The translations under genes and the position numbers were made by a program. DNA of 18,188 nucleotides from Clostridia bacterium. Lineage in GTDB: Bacteria; Bacillota; Clostridia; Christensenellales; Aristaeellaceae. The stretch covers positions 1 through 18,188 of the forward strand of contig JAEDGL010000037.1 of assembly GCA_016297535.1 (NCBI GenBank), written 5' to 3'. The notes under the pieces were generated by a model. The model did not search any database. It saw only the letters and a program-made list of their open reading frames with translations, and was not told the origin of the DNA. Within the stretch, counting starts at the first letter, position 1; every line of letters starts with the position of its first letter. Positions 6,979 to 14,076 of the stretch are shown piece by piece.

Positions 6979-7548
6979 TTACCGGCACAGCGCACGTCCG
7001 CGCGCAAAAGCAGCCAGATTGATTTCCAGCGTTTTGGCGGGCACGCAGGCGGCTATGGATGTCTTCCACGCCTCCTCGCTAAAGAACAGGTGACGGCTGA
7101 GCATTCCCAGCAGTACCAGATTCAGCGCCTTCTGGCTGCCGCACTCCGCGGCGATCGCCAGGGCATCGGCACATTCCACCCGCTGGGCAAAGCAGGCAAG
7201 CGGCTGCTCGGGATACTGCGCCGCCCCGGTAATGACCGGCATGGGCCAGATTACCTGGGTATTGACGATGGCTACACCGCTTTCCTTCAGGAAGGAGGCG
7301 GCGCGCGCCGCTTCCAGCTCTTCGAAGCTCAGCAGAAAATCCGCCTCTCCATCCGCCACGATGGGCGAATGCACCTCATTGCCCACGCGCACATGCGTAA
7401 TCACGCTGCCGCCGCGCTGGCTCATGCCGTGCACCTCGCTCACCTTTACGCCGCAGCCCTCGTTGAGCGCCAGATGTCCCAGAATTTTGCTGGCAAGCAG
7501 CGTACCCTGACCGCCAACCCCAACGATGACCAGATCAAAGTTTTTCAT
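6979..7548 (-). CDS. iorB: Indolepyruvate:ferredoxin oxidoreductase, beta subunit
   Basis: The gamma-domain-type small subunit of the enzyme that oxidatively decarboxylates aryl-pyruvates (from Trp, Phe or Tyr transamination) to aryl-acetyl-CoA while reducing ferredoxin. The 189-residue protein has GVGGQG at residues 10-15 and SEVHGMSQRGGSV near 37-49, both hallmarks of this subunit family. I start it at ATG 7,548, two bases after the iorA stop, because GGAGAGGAG sits just upstream within the iorA end; a reading from 7,569 would add seven residues. Gene order iorA-iorB with this spacing indicates co-translation of the two subunits. Confidence 0.95.
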   Translation of the reverse strand: MKNFDLVIVGVGGQGTLLASKILGHLALNEGCGVKVSEVHGMSQRGGSVITHVRVGNEVHSPIVADGEADFLLSFEELEAARAASFLKESGVAIVNTQVIWPMPVITGAAQYPEQPLACFAQRVECADALAIAAECGSQKALNLVLLGMLSRHLFFSEEAWKTSIAACVPAKTLEINLAAFARGRALCR

Positions 7549-7550
7549 GC

Positions 7551-9284
7551 TCAGCACTCCTCTCCGCACTTGATGGCCTTAAAGGGACAAACCTGCCGGC
7601 ACATGCCGCAGCCGTTGCACAGCGCGGCGTTGATCTGCACCAGCTTGCCATGGCGCTCGATAGCCGGGCAGCTCAGCTTCATACAGGCGCCGCAGCCCTT
7701 GCAGCCGTCGATTACATAGGGCTTTCTGGGCGTTTTGTCCAGCAGCGCGCAGGGACGGCGGGCGATGATCACGCTAACCTCCTCGCGGGCGGTAGCTGCC
7801 CTGAGCGCTTCCTCGGTGGCTTTCAGATCAAAGGGATCCACGATCGCGATATCATTGACGCCGCAGCTTTCCACAAGCTTTTCAATGTTGAGCTGGGGAG
7901 CGGGCTGGTTATGGATATCCTTGCCGCTGGCAGGATTCTGCTGATGGCCCGTCATGCCGGTGATGCGGTTGTCCAGGATCACCACCGTGATGGTTTCCTG
8001 ATTATAGACCGCATCGATCAGGGAGGTGATGCCGCTGTGGATAAAGGTGCTGTCGCCAAGCACTGCCACGGTTTTGCGGCTGAAATCCTTTCCCTGCGCG
8101 CGTTCCGCTCCGCCTGCCATACCGATGCTTGCGCCCATGCACAGGCAGGCGTCCATGGCGGAAAGGGGGGCAAGCGCGGCCAGCGTATAGCAGCCGATAT
8201 CTCCCATCACGCTAAGCCCCAGACGGTTGATGGCATAAAACACGCCGCGGTGCGGACAACCGGGGCACAGCACCGGAGGACGCACCGGCAGATCCGTGCC
8301 GGCCGCTGCGCAGGGCTGTGCGCCGCAAAGAACGGTACGCAGCTTTTCCACGCTCAGCTCGCCCTGAACGCCGGTCAGATTTTTGCCTTCGCAGCCGATA
8401 CCGGCGGCTTTGATCTCCCGCTCGATCAGGCCCTCCAGCTCTTCGATTACAATCAGCCTGTCCACCCTGGCGGCAAAATTGGCGATCAACTCCATGGGCA
8501 GCGGGTACACCAGCCCAAGCTTCAGGGTGCTGGCATCGGGCATGGCATCGCGCACATACTGGTAGCAGGCGCCGCTGGTTACGATACCTACCCTGGTATC
8601 GCGCATTTCCACGCGGTTGATGGCCATGCAGTTCGCCTTTTGCGCCAAAAGCTTTTCGCGCTCCTCCACCACAGGATGACGCTTGCGCGCCATGGCGGGC
8701 ATCATGACATACTTCATCGCGTTTTTCTCATAGGGCTTGAGCGCGATATCCTGGCGCTGGCCGATGGAAACGGCGCTACGGGCATGAGCGATGCGGGTGG
8801 TGAGGCGGACAAATACCGGCGTATCCAGTTCCTCGCTAAGCTCGAAGGCCAGCTTTGTAAAATCCTTGCATTCCTGGCTGTCCGCCGGCTCCAGCATGGG
8901 AATATGCGCCGCGCGCGCATAATAGCGGCTGTCCTGCTCATTCTGGCTGGAGTGCATGGCCGGGTCATCCGCGCAAACGATGACCATGCCTGCGCTCACG
9001 CCGGTGTACGCAGCGGTAAAAATGGGATCGGCAGCCACGTTCACACCCACATGCTTCATGCAGGTGATGGAACGTCCACCAGCCATGGCGGCGCCAAAGG
9101 CCACCTCAGCCGCGACCTTTTCATTGGACGCCCACTGGCAGTGGATTTCCGGGTATTTGGACAGACACTCCGTTACCTCGGTGCTGGGAGTGCCCGGATA
9201 GCTGGCCGCCACACGCAGCCCCGCTTCCCAGGCTCCCTGCGCGACGGCCTCGTTGCCAAGCATGAGCCGCTTTTCCTGTTCCAT
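7551..9284 (-). CDS. iorA: Indolepyruvate:ferredoxin oxidoreductase, alpha subunit
   Basis: The large catalytic subunit: thiamine-pyrophosphate and iron-sulphur dependent, cytoplasmic, oxygen-sensitive. The 577 residues match the family length. N-terminal pyruvate-ferredoxin-oxidoreductase-like domain: YPGTPSTE at 29-36 and NEKVAAEVAFGAAMAGGRS at about 54-72. Middle: CPGCPHRG and the thiamine-diphosphate motif beginning GDS and ending in DNRIT. C-terminus: a two-cluster ferredoxin domain with cysteines at 528, 531, 534, 539 and 556, 559, 562, 566, so both [4Fe-4S] sites look intact. ATG 9,284 follows GAAGGAGG. The gene heads a tightly spaced operon of iorB, ACT, alr and others, with a promoter and a palindromic site about 70 bases upstream. 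It indicates amino-acid fermentation with ferredoxin as electron acceptor. Confidence 0.97.
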   Translation of the reverse strand: MEQEKRLMLGNEAVAQGAWEAGLRVAASYPGTPSTEVTECLSKYPEIHCQWASNEKVAAEVAFGAAMAGGRSITCMKHVGVNVAADPIFTAAYTGVSAGMVIVCADDPAMHSSQNEQDSRYYARAAHIPMLEPADSQECKDFTKLAFELSEELDTPVFVRLTTRIAHARSAVSIGQRQDIALKPYEKNAMKYVMMPAMARKRHPVVEEREKLLAQKANCMAINRVEMRDTRVGIVTSGACYQYVRDAMPDASTLKLGLVYPLPMELIANFAARVDRLIVIEELEGLIEREIKAAGIGCEGKNLTGVQGELSVEKLRTVLCGAQPCAAAGTDLPVRPPVLCPGCPHRGVFYAINRLGLSVMGDIGCYTLAALAPLSAMDACLCMGASIGMAGGAERAQGKDFSRKTVAVLGDSTFIHSGITSLIDAVYNQETITVVILDNRITGMTGHQQNPASGKDIHNQPAPQLNIEKLVESCGVNDIAIVDPFDLKATEEALRAATAREEVSVIIARRPCALLDKTPRKPYVIDGCKGCGACMKLSCPAIERHGKLVQINAALCNGCGMCRQVCPFKAIKCGEEC

Positions 9285-9302
9285 GGTCGGTTCCTCCTTC
9301 GG

Positions 9303-9324
9303 GCAGGATTCAAAAGCATCCTGC
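9303..9324 (-). promoter_or_regulatory. Leader hairpin between the iorA promoter and its ribosome site
   Basis: GCAGGAT and ATCCTGC form a perfect seven-pair stem with an eight-base loop in the iorA mRNA leader, ending only a few bases before AAGGAGG. There is no U-tract, so it is not a terminator. It could influence ribosome access or mRNA stability; no known riboswitch fold is recognisable. Confidence 0.45.
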
Positions 9325-9354
9325 GGGAATTGTTGATAAATCAGTTATCTGTAA

Positions 9355-9383
9355 AGTATATCACAGTTTGTGACGAAAGAAAA
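9355..9383 (-). promoter_or_regulatory. Probable promoter of the iorA operon (extended -10)
   Basis: The minus strand carries TATACT preceded by TG and one base (an extended -10 element), with TTTTCT at a 17-base spacing as a poor -35. It lies about 70 bases upstream of the iorA ATG. An extended -10 can compensate for a weak -35, and the region contains no gene. Confidence 0.55.
9361..9373. promoter_or_regulatory. Palindromic operator candidate in the iorA promoter spacer
   Basis: TCACA-GTT-TGTGA is a perfect five-base inverted repeat with a three-base centre, immediately upstream of the -10 and inside the promoter spacer. A protein bound there would block RNA polymerase, so this is a natural repressor site. 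The regulator is unknown. The half-site resembles CRP/FNR-family half-sites, but the spacing (three bases instead of six) does not fit CRP. Confidence 0.45.
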
Positions 9384-9477
9384 GTTTTTCATCTATATTC
9401 TCATGTTAACGGAATGCAGCAAGCCTCTGCACCCCGTGCCGCGAAAGAAAGCTGCCGGAGACAAGAGCAATCTGGGC

Positions 9478-12054
9478 TCAAAGCCGGTCGGACTGCCACA
9501 GGCATACGTTTCCCTTGTTTTGCTGCTTGGCGTGGCAAAGCGCCTCGGACGCTTGCTGAAGCATTTCCTCGGCAGCGCGTTTGTCCGCGCCGCACAGCGC
9601 TATGCCAGCGGAGCAGGCAGCGTGGCTGTCATCCGACAAAAGGCATTCCTGAAACGCCCGGCAGATCTCCTCGCCTTTTTTGAAGGCGATCTCCGCATCG
9701 CCCAGATGGCGCAGAACCACCACAAACTCATCTCCGCCGTAGCGCGCAAGAAGGTCGCTGTCACGGGTAAAGCGGCGCAGAACATGGCCGAAGGAATGCA
9801 GCAGGTGGTCGCCCGCCAAGGTACCAGCGCTTTCGTTGACGCTGCCAAGCCCGTCGATATCAAACAGATATACCGCCAGCGGAAAATCCTCCTGACGCAG
9901 CCCACACAGGGCCATGCGCAGTCCCCGACGGTTTAACAGCCCCGTCAGGCAGTCCAGGTTTGCCTCGTTGCGCAGCTCCCGCTCGCGCCGGTAATGGGCG
10001 TCCATCCCCAGCACGCGCGTCAGCCGTCTTTGCAAAATGCTGTGCGTATAGGGACGTACCGCGTAATCCTCCGCGCCCATTTCAATGGCGCTTTCCTCGC
10101 TGCCCGTATCCGCAGGGCCGGTGGCCAGGATGGGAATCTGCCACGCGTACGCATGACGGCGCATAAATGCCGACAGTTTTTCCGCACCGTCATCGTCAAG
10201 CGTTATGCTCAGCAGTACGGCGGACGTTTGCCTTGCGTGCTCGGCCAGGAACTGCTCCGCTTCCTCGGCGTTGCACGCTTCCACCACGGCGTAGTGCTCG
10301 CCGAAAAAGCGCGCCGCCTGCGTTCTTCTGGACGGATCCTCGTCGGCTATCAGCAGCAGCGACGACGCCTCGATTGTTGTTTCGGACTTGTGTATATCCG
10401 CTTTCGCTTTGGACAGGAAACTCTTTTCGTATTCTTCGGCGGTCAGCGGTTTGGAAAACAAGAAGCCCTGCGCATAATCGCAGCCCATTTCCCTCAGACG
10501 CTTGAGCTGCTCGCGCGTTTCCACTCCTTCTGCCACAACACTCAGATTCATCCACTTGGCCATATCCACCACAAAGCGCAGAATGCCCCGGTCTGCAGGC
10601 TTGACCATCTCGCTCTGAATAAATTCCATATCCAGCTTGAGAATATCTATTTTCAGCTGATTGAGCATGTTGAGCGACGAATATCCGCTGCCAAAGTCAT
10701 CCATCTCAATCACGAAGCCGCGCTTGCGCAATTCCCACACCGTTGCCATGATTTGCGCGGGATTTTGGGTATACGCGCTTTCCGTAATCTCCAGATGCAG
10801 CGTTTCAGGCGCAACGCCGTAGCGCCGTGTCAGCTCCGTAAGCGTTTCGACCAGATCGGGCTGATACAAATCGGCGCGGGATACGTTGATCGATACCGGC
10901 AGAAGTGCAAGTCCCCTGAGGGCCCACGACTGCATCAGCCGGCAGATTTCCTCCCAAACGAAACGGTCCATCCGCGTGATAAAGCCGTTGCGCTCAAAAA
11001 TGGGCACAAACTCGCCGGGAGGCAGAAAGCCCATCTCCGGATGCCGCCAGTACACAAGTGCCTCTGCTCCGGCCAGCCGGTCATTTTTGAGACTGAATTT
11101 TGGCTGCAGATAAACACATAACTGTCCTTCCCGCAAAGCCGTCTCCATGGCGTCGGTAATCGCCTGCTCGCGAAGAAGCGTGCTTCTGAGCTCCTCGCTG
11201 TACACAGCAACCCATTTGTGATACTGGCCCTTGATGCTGTCCACCGCCAGAGACGCGCGGTCGCACATCTGTTCCACCGGGATGGAACGATCCGTTATTT
11301 CGTATACACCCCATTTGATAACGGCATTACGCCCTCCGGAAATGGAGTGATAATCGCTGTCCATGATCATCAGGCGCCCCTGACGCTCCTTTTCGCGCTC
11401 CTGCAAATAGATAAAACGGTCTGCTGAGAAACGGCAGAGGATTCCCGGCTCTTCCAGTGTGTGGCGCGCTGCGTAGGCAATTTCCTTCAGCAGCTTATCG
11501 CCCTCCTGCGCGCCGAAAGCATCGTTGTACAATTTGAAATTTTCAATATTGGAACAGACAATGCTGTATTCCTTCTCGGGATGCTCCTGCAGGTGCTGCG
11601 CCGCCTTGCGGTAAAAATACTCCTTGCTGTACAGGCCGGTCAGCGGATCGTACATCAGCTGGTTGACCATGGCAGCCGTCTCCCGCAGATGAATGATGCT
11701 TGCGGCACGGTGCAGGATGACACGCGAACGCAAAGGCACGGGCACAAAATCCATCGCCCCGTGCGCCAGTGCCGCCTCATCGGCAGACTCGCTGTCGCCA
11801 AGCGTTGTCACAATAACCGGGATCACCGAAAAACAGGGATTGGCCTTTACCGAATCCAGAAACATATAGCCGTCTCTGGCCGATATCACGTCCATCAGGA
11901 TCAGCGCGATTTCCTCCGCCTGTTTCTGAAGCACCTCAAGCGCCTGCTGTGCGTTTTGCGCTTCCAGCACTGTATACTGATCCTGCAGGATATCGTGCAG
12001 CATTTCGCGGTTGAGCTCGTTGCTGTCTACAATTAAAACCTGTTTGTGCTGCAT
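9478..12054 (-). CDS. Cyclic-di-GMP turnover protein, REC-GGDEF*-EAL-REC*-GGDEF
   Basis: An 858-residue cytoplasmic protein predicted to both break down and make cyclic-di-GMP. REC1 (about 5-120) keeps the phospho-acceptor position D55, but V106 replaces the conserved lysine. The first GGDEF domain (about 133-285) starts with DPLTGLY, but its signature is SADRF at 210-214, so it is probably inactive. The EAL domain (about 298-540) keeps all expected metal and catalytic residues: E331, N390, E422, D452/D453, K473, E509, Q529. REC2 (about 566-680) has S616 where the acceptor Asp should be and R667 for the lysine. The last GGDEF domain (about 694-850) has an intact YGGDEF at 772-777 and an RDSD product-inhibition site at 764-767. 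I start at ATG 12,054, preceded by GGGGAGG; a 21-residue extension has no ribosome site. There is no membrane segment. It stands alone, divergent from the solute-binding protein gene. Confidence 0.93.
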   Translation of the reverse strand: MQHKQVLIVDSNELNREMLHDILQDQYTVLEAQNAQQALEVLQKQAEEIALILMDVISARDGYMFLDSVKANPCFSVIPVIVTTLGDSESADEAALAHGAMDFVPVPLRSRVILHRAASIIHLRETAAMVNQLMYDPLTGLYSKEYFYRKAAQHLQEHPEKEYSIVCSNIENFKLYNDAFGAQEGDKLLKEIAYAARHTLEEPGILCRFSADRFIYLQEREKERQGRLMIMDSDYHSISGGRNAVIKWGVYEITDRSIPVEQMCDRASLAVDSIKGQYHKWVAVYSEELRSTLLREQAITDAMETALREGQLCVYLQPKFSLKNDRLAGAEALVYWRHPEMGFLPPGEFVPIFERNGFITRMDRFVWEEICRLMQSWALRGLALLPVSINVSRADLYQPDLVETLTELTRRYGVAPETLHLEITESAYTQNPAQIMATVWELRKRGFVIEMDDFGSGYSSLNMLNQLKIDILKLDMEFIQSEMVKPADRGILRFVVDMAKWMNLSVVAEGVETREQLKRLREMGCDYAQGFLFSKPLTAEEYEKSFLSKAKADIHKSETTIEASSLLLIADEDPSRRTQAARFFGEHYAVVEACNAEEAEQFLAEHARQTSAVLLSITLDDDGAEKLSAFMRRHAYAWQIPILATGPADTGSEESAIEMGAEDYAVRPYTHSILQRRLTRVLGMDAHYRRERELRNEANLDCLTGLLNRRGLRMALCGLRQEDFPLAVYLFDIDGLGSVNESAGTLAGDHLLHSFGHVLRRFTRDSDLLARYGGDEFVVVLRHLGDAEIAFKKGEEICRAFQECLLSDDSHAACSAGIALCGADKRAAEEMLQQASEALCHAKQQNKGNVCLWQSDRL

Positions 12055-12073
12055 CTTCCGTATCCTCCCCGGC

Positions 12074-12092
12074 TTTGCGCGCAGCGCGCAAA
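12074..12092. repeat. Perfect inverted repeat just ahead of the c-di-GMP gene
   Basis: TTTGCGCGC-A-GCGCGCAAA is a perfect nine-base inverted repeat around one central base. It lies three bases upstream of the GGGGAGG ribosome site of the c-di-GMP gene. It could be a DNA operator or, in the RNA, a GC-rich hairpin beside the ribosome site. No U-tract follows. Confidence 0.6.
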
Positions 12093-12098
12093 ATGTGC

Positions 12099-12242
12099 CT
12101 ATCGATCGCGCGCCCAACCTTGCGGGCGCCCGCCGCTTCCCCCCGGACGGCTAAAAAAACAGAGCAAACCGCCGGACGAGGCGCAGCCTGCCGCCGGGTG
12201 AATGACTCCGTCACCAAACACCGTATCGTAATAATTCAACAT
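12099..12242 (-). CDS. Possible 47-residue leader ORF upstream of the c-di-GMP gene
   Basis: An open frame begins with ATG 12,242, preceded by AAGGTGGGG at good spacing, and ends at TAG 12,099, just before the 12,074-12,092 inverted repeat. The peptide starts MLNYYDTVFGDGVIHP, contains two cysteines and a glycine/proline-rich end, and resembles no family I know. An uninterrupted frame of this length in GC-rich DNA can arise by chance, so I treat it as a candidate only. The rest of the 12,055-12,402 gap holds the rightward promoter and inverted repeats listed separately; I see nothing else in it. Confidence 0.2.
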   Translation of the reverse strand: MLNYYDTVFGDGVIHPAAGCASSGGLLCFFSRPGGSGGRPQGWARDR

Positions 12243-12307
12243 TTTCCCCACCTTCCCCTCCCTCTTTTGAATGAAGAACGGAATATCGACCGGCAAGTCG
12301 CTTTTGC

Positions 12308-12327
12308 ATTCTCTTTTTTTTGAGAAT
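12308..12327. repeat. Inverted repeat upstream of the solute-binding protein promoter
   Basis: ATTCTC-T8-GAGAAT is a perfect six-base inverted repeat with an eight-T centre, ending six bases before the -35 box. Its position suits an activator or repressor site, but short AT-rich repeats are common by chance. Confidence 0.35.
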
Positions 12328-12333
12328 TGGAGG

Positions 12334-12363
12334 TTGACAAAGACAAAATACAGGGTATATAAT
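12334..12363 (+). promoter_or_regulatory. Near-consensus promoter of the sugar importer operon
   Basis: A perfect TTGACA and a perfect TATAAT are separated by 18 bases, one more than ideal. The -10 lies 39 bases upstream of the solute-binding protein ATG, which has its own GGAGG. This predicts strong basal transcription, consistent with the highly biased codon use of that gene. Confidence 0.88.
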
Positions 12364-12402
12364 ATGGCCACTTAAAAATCCAAATACTTAGGAGGTCGTT
12401 TC

Positions 12403-13965
12403 ATGAAAAAGGTTCTCTCCCTTGTTCTGGCCCTTGCTCTGGTGTTCACTCTGTGTGCAAGCGCCTCCGCCGAAGAAACGGTTACCCTGTCCTTCTTCGA
12501 CAAAAACTCCGGCACTCGTACCTTTGATGATCCCGTCGCGCTGGCTCTGATGGAGCGCACCGGTGTGAACATCAACCTGGTTTCTCCCACCGGCAACCCC
12601 GCCGAAAAGCTGTCTCTGATGCTGGCTGCTCTGGATTATCCGGACATCGTTCTGATGGACCGCGGCTCCGACATTGTTAACCAGTATATTGAGGCCGATG
12701 CTCTGGTCAATCTGTCCGAGTATATGGATCTGATGCCCAACGTGGTTGCCATGTACGGCGAAACCCTGAACAAGACCCGTTACGCCGACGGCAACAACTA
12801 CTACCTGTCCAACTGGTACGGCTATGATCCCGATCCCGTCAACGGCTTCATCATGCGCTACGATTACATGGTGGACATGGTTGGCAAGGAGCGCGCTGAC
12901 TCCGCCGAGCCCTTCACCTACAGCGAGATGCTGCAGCTGCTGAAGGATTGGAAGGCCAAGTACCCCACCATTGACGGCGCCGAGACCATCCCGCTGGTTA
13001 TCCGCGAGCCCAGCTCCGGCTCCATCAACGGCACCTTCGCCGGTATGAACGGCATGTACCCCTACTATGTAAACGATGAAGGCAACATCGAGTTTGTGGT
13101 AAACGACCCCCGCTTCCTCACCGCCATTCACCAGATGAACGAGCTGTATCGTGAAGGCCTGCTGGATCCCGAGTGGACCTCCAACAACAGCGAGCTTGCC
13201 AACCAGAAGCTGAGCAACAACAACGTGTTTGGTTATGTTGGCGCTTACTGGGATACCTGGACTCCCTCCGCTGCGCTGCTGGCTCAGCAGAACTCCGACG
13301 CTGAATACCTTGCCTACAAGGTTATCTCCGACGGCATGGATCCCGACAAGACCACCCTGGCCGGCCGTTCTTCCCTGGGCTGGGATGCGATTGGCATTAC
13401 CAAGAACTGCAAGAACATTGAAGCTGCCTGCAAGTTCATCGACTATTGCGCCAGCCAGGAAGGCCAGGATCTGCTCCTGTGGGGCATCGAAGGCCAGGAT
13501 TGGGAATTTGTTGACGGCGTTCGCACCCCCATCGGTGATATCGTAGCCCGTTACCAGGCTGATCCCCGCAACACCGTAAACGACACTGGCATCACCAAGT
13601 GGACCTGGTTCGTGAAGAACGACGTGCATCCCGATGACGGCACCACCTGCCGTATCTGGTACAACAAGAAGGATCGCTGCGCGACCTACGCTTATCAGAA
13701 CCTGACCAACTCCTACTACGACAGCGCCGAATTCGCCACGCTGGAGCCCGCCGGCAACAGCATCGAGGCTCTGCAGTACCAGAAGGTGATCGACCTGTTT
13801 GACCAGGCCTATCCCAACATGGTGAACGCTGCCTCTGTTGAGGATTGCGACGCGGTATATACCAAGCTGCTGGCCGATATGGACGCTGCCGGCGCCGAGG
13901 CTGTTGAGGCTTGCATGTCCAAGACCTACGTAGAGCGTATTGCGCTGTGGGGCCAGGCTGAGTAA
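12403..13965 (+). CDS. Secreted solute-binding protein of a carbohydrate ABC importer (LplA/YtcQ type)
   Basis: A 520-residue family 1 extracellular solute-binding protein that would capture an oligosaccharide and hand it to the two permeases encoded downstream. The N-terminus is a Sec signal peptide: KK, a hydrophobic core at about 4-17, then ASASA with likely cleavage before E24. Cys18 lies within the signal, but the preceding FTL does not fit a lipobox, so lipid anchoring is doubtful. The mature part has the pattern of the LplA/YtcQ group, including PDIVLMDRGSD near 82-92, GYDPDPVNGFIMRYDYM near 139-155 and a Trp/Tyr-rich C-terminal half suited to stacking on sugars. It is longer than typical maltose-binding proteins (about 400), as in this group. 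Codon use is strongly biased (CTG, AAC, GAC, CCC), suggesting very high expression. Substrate is unknown; the adjoining alpha-galactosidase-like gene points to alpha-linked galactosides. Confidence 0.92.
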   Translation: MKKVLSLVLALALVFTLCASASAEETVTLSFFDKNSGTRTFDDPVALALMERTGVNINLVSPTGNPAEKLSLMLAALDYPDIVLMDRGSDIVNQYIEADALVNLSEYMDLMPNVVAMYGETLNKTRYADGNNYYLSNWYGYDPDPVNGFIMRYDYMVDMVGKERADSAEPFTYSEMLQLLKDWKAKYPTIDGAETIPLVIREPSSGSINGTFAGMNGMYPYYVNDEGNIEFVVNDPRFLTAIHQMNELYREGLLDPEWTSNNSELANQKLSNNNVFGYVGAYWDTWTPSAALLAQQNSDAEYLAYKVISDGMDPDKTTLAGRSSLGWDAIGITKNCKNIEAACKFIDYCASQEGQDLLLWGIEGQDWEFVDGVRTPIGDIVARYQADPRNTVNDTGITKWTWFVKNDVHPDDGTTCRIWYNKKDRCATYAYQNLTNSYYDSAEFATLEPAGNSIEALQYQKVIDLFDQAYPNMVNAASVEDCDAVYTKLLADMDAAGAEAVEACMSKTYVERIALWGQAE

Positions 13966-13992
13966 CAATCCGTTTCCTGCATGAAACTGAAT

Positions 13993-14019
13993 GGACCGGG
14001 AGGCTCCTTCTCCCGGTCC
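13993..14019 (+). repeat. First intergenic hairpin after the solute-binding protein gene
   Basis: GGACCGGGAG and CTCCCGGTCC form a perfect 10-pair GC-rich stem with a seven-base loop. No T-tract follows, so it probably protects the 3' end of the upstream message or slows polymerase, and is not a full terminator. Confidence 0.75.
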
Positions 14020-14025
14020 CACCCC

Positions 14026-14057
14026 GGAAAGGCAGTTTGATTCCAAACTGCCTTTCC
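14026..14057 (+). repeat. Second intergenic hairpin, 14-pair stem
   Basis: GGAAAGGCAGTTTG, loop ATTC and CAAACTGCCTTTCC form a perfect 14-pair stem, followed by only a weak TTGT. It ends 19 bases before the first permease ATG. It may act as a partial terminator or RNA-stabilising element that lowers permease levels relative to binding protein. Confidence 0.8.
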
Positions 14058-14076
14058 TTGTAAAGAGGGATGAAGA

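Noticed and set aside
6918..7007. A 30-residue N-terminal extension of the ACT protein from ATG 7,007
   Set aside because: It lacks a ribosome site, overlaps iorB, is not ACT-like, and contains the AAGGAGG that serves the TTG at 6,917.
9361..9373. CRP/FNR binding site
   Set aside because: The half-sites TCACA/TGTGA look similar, but the gap is three bases rather than six, so it is kept only as a generic palindrome.
7650..9683. A 677-codon open frame on the plus strand, opposite iorA
   Set aside because: iorA is complete with all cofactor motifs. The antisense product is His/Ala/Gly-rich with no recognisable domain and arises from GC-rich third positions.
12055..12118. Resemblance of GCGCAAAGCCGGGGAGG to the 3' part of a GEMM-I c-di-GMP riboswitch
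   Set aside because: The 5' half of the aptamer (CACGCACAGGGCAAACC-like) is missing, and the GCGCAAA is explained by the perfect palindrome next to the ribosome site.
13993..14057. Insertion-sequence ends or REP-type mobile repeats
   Set aside because: Each hairpin occurs once in the window, the two share no sequence, and no transposase or target duplication is present.
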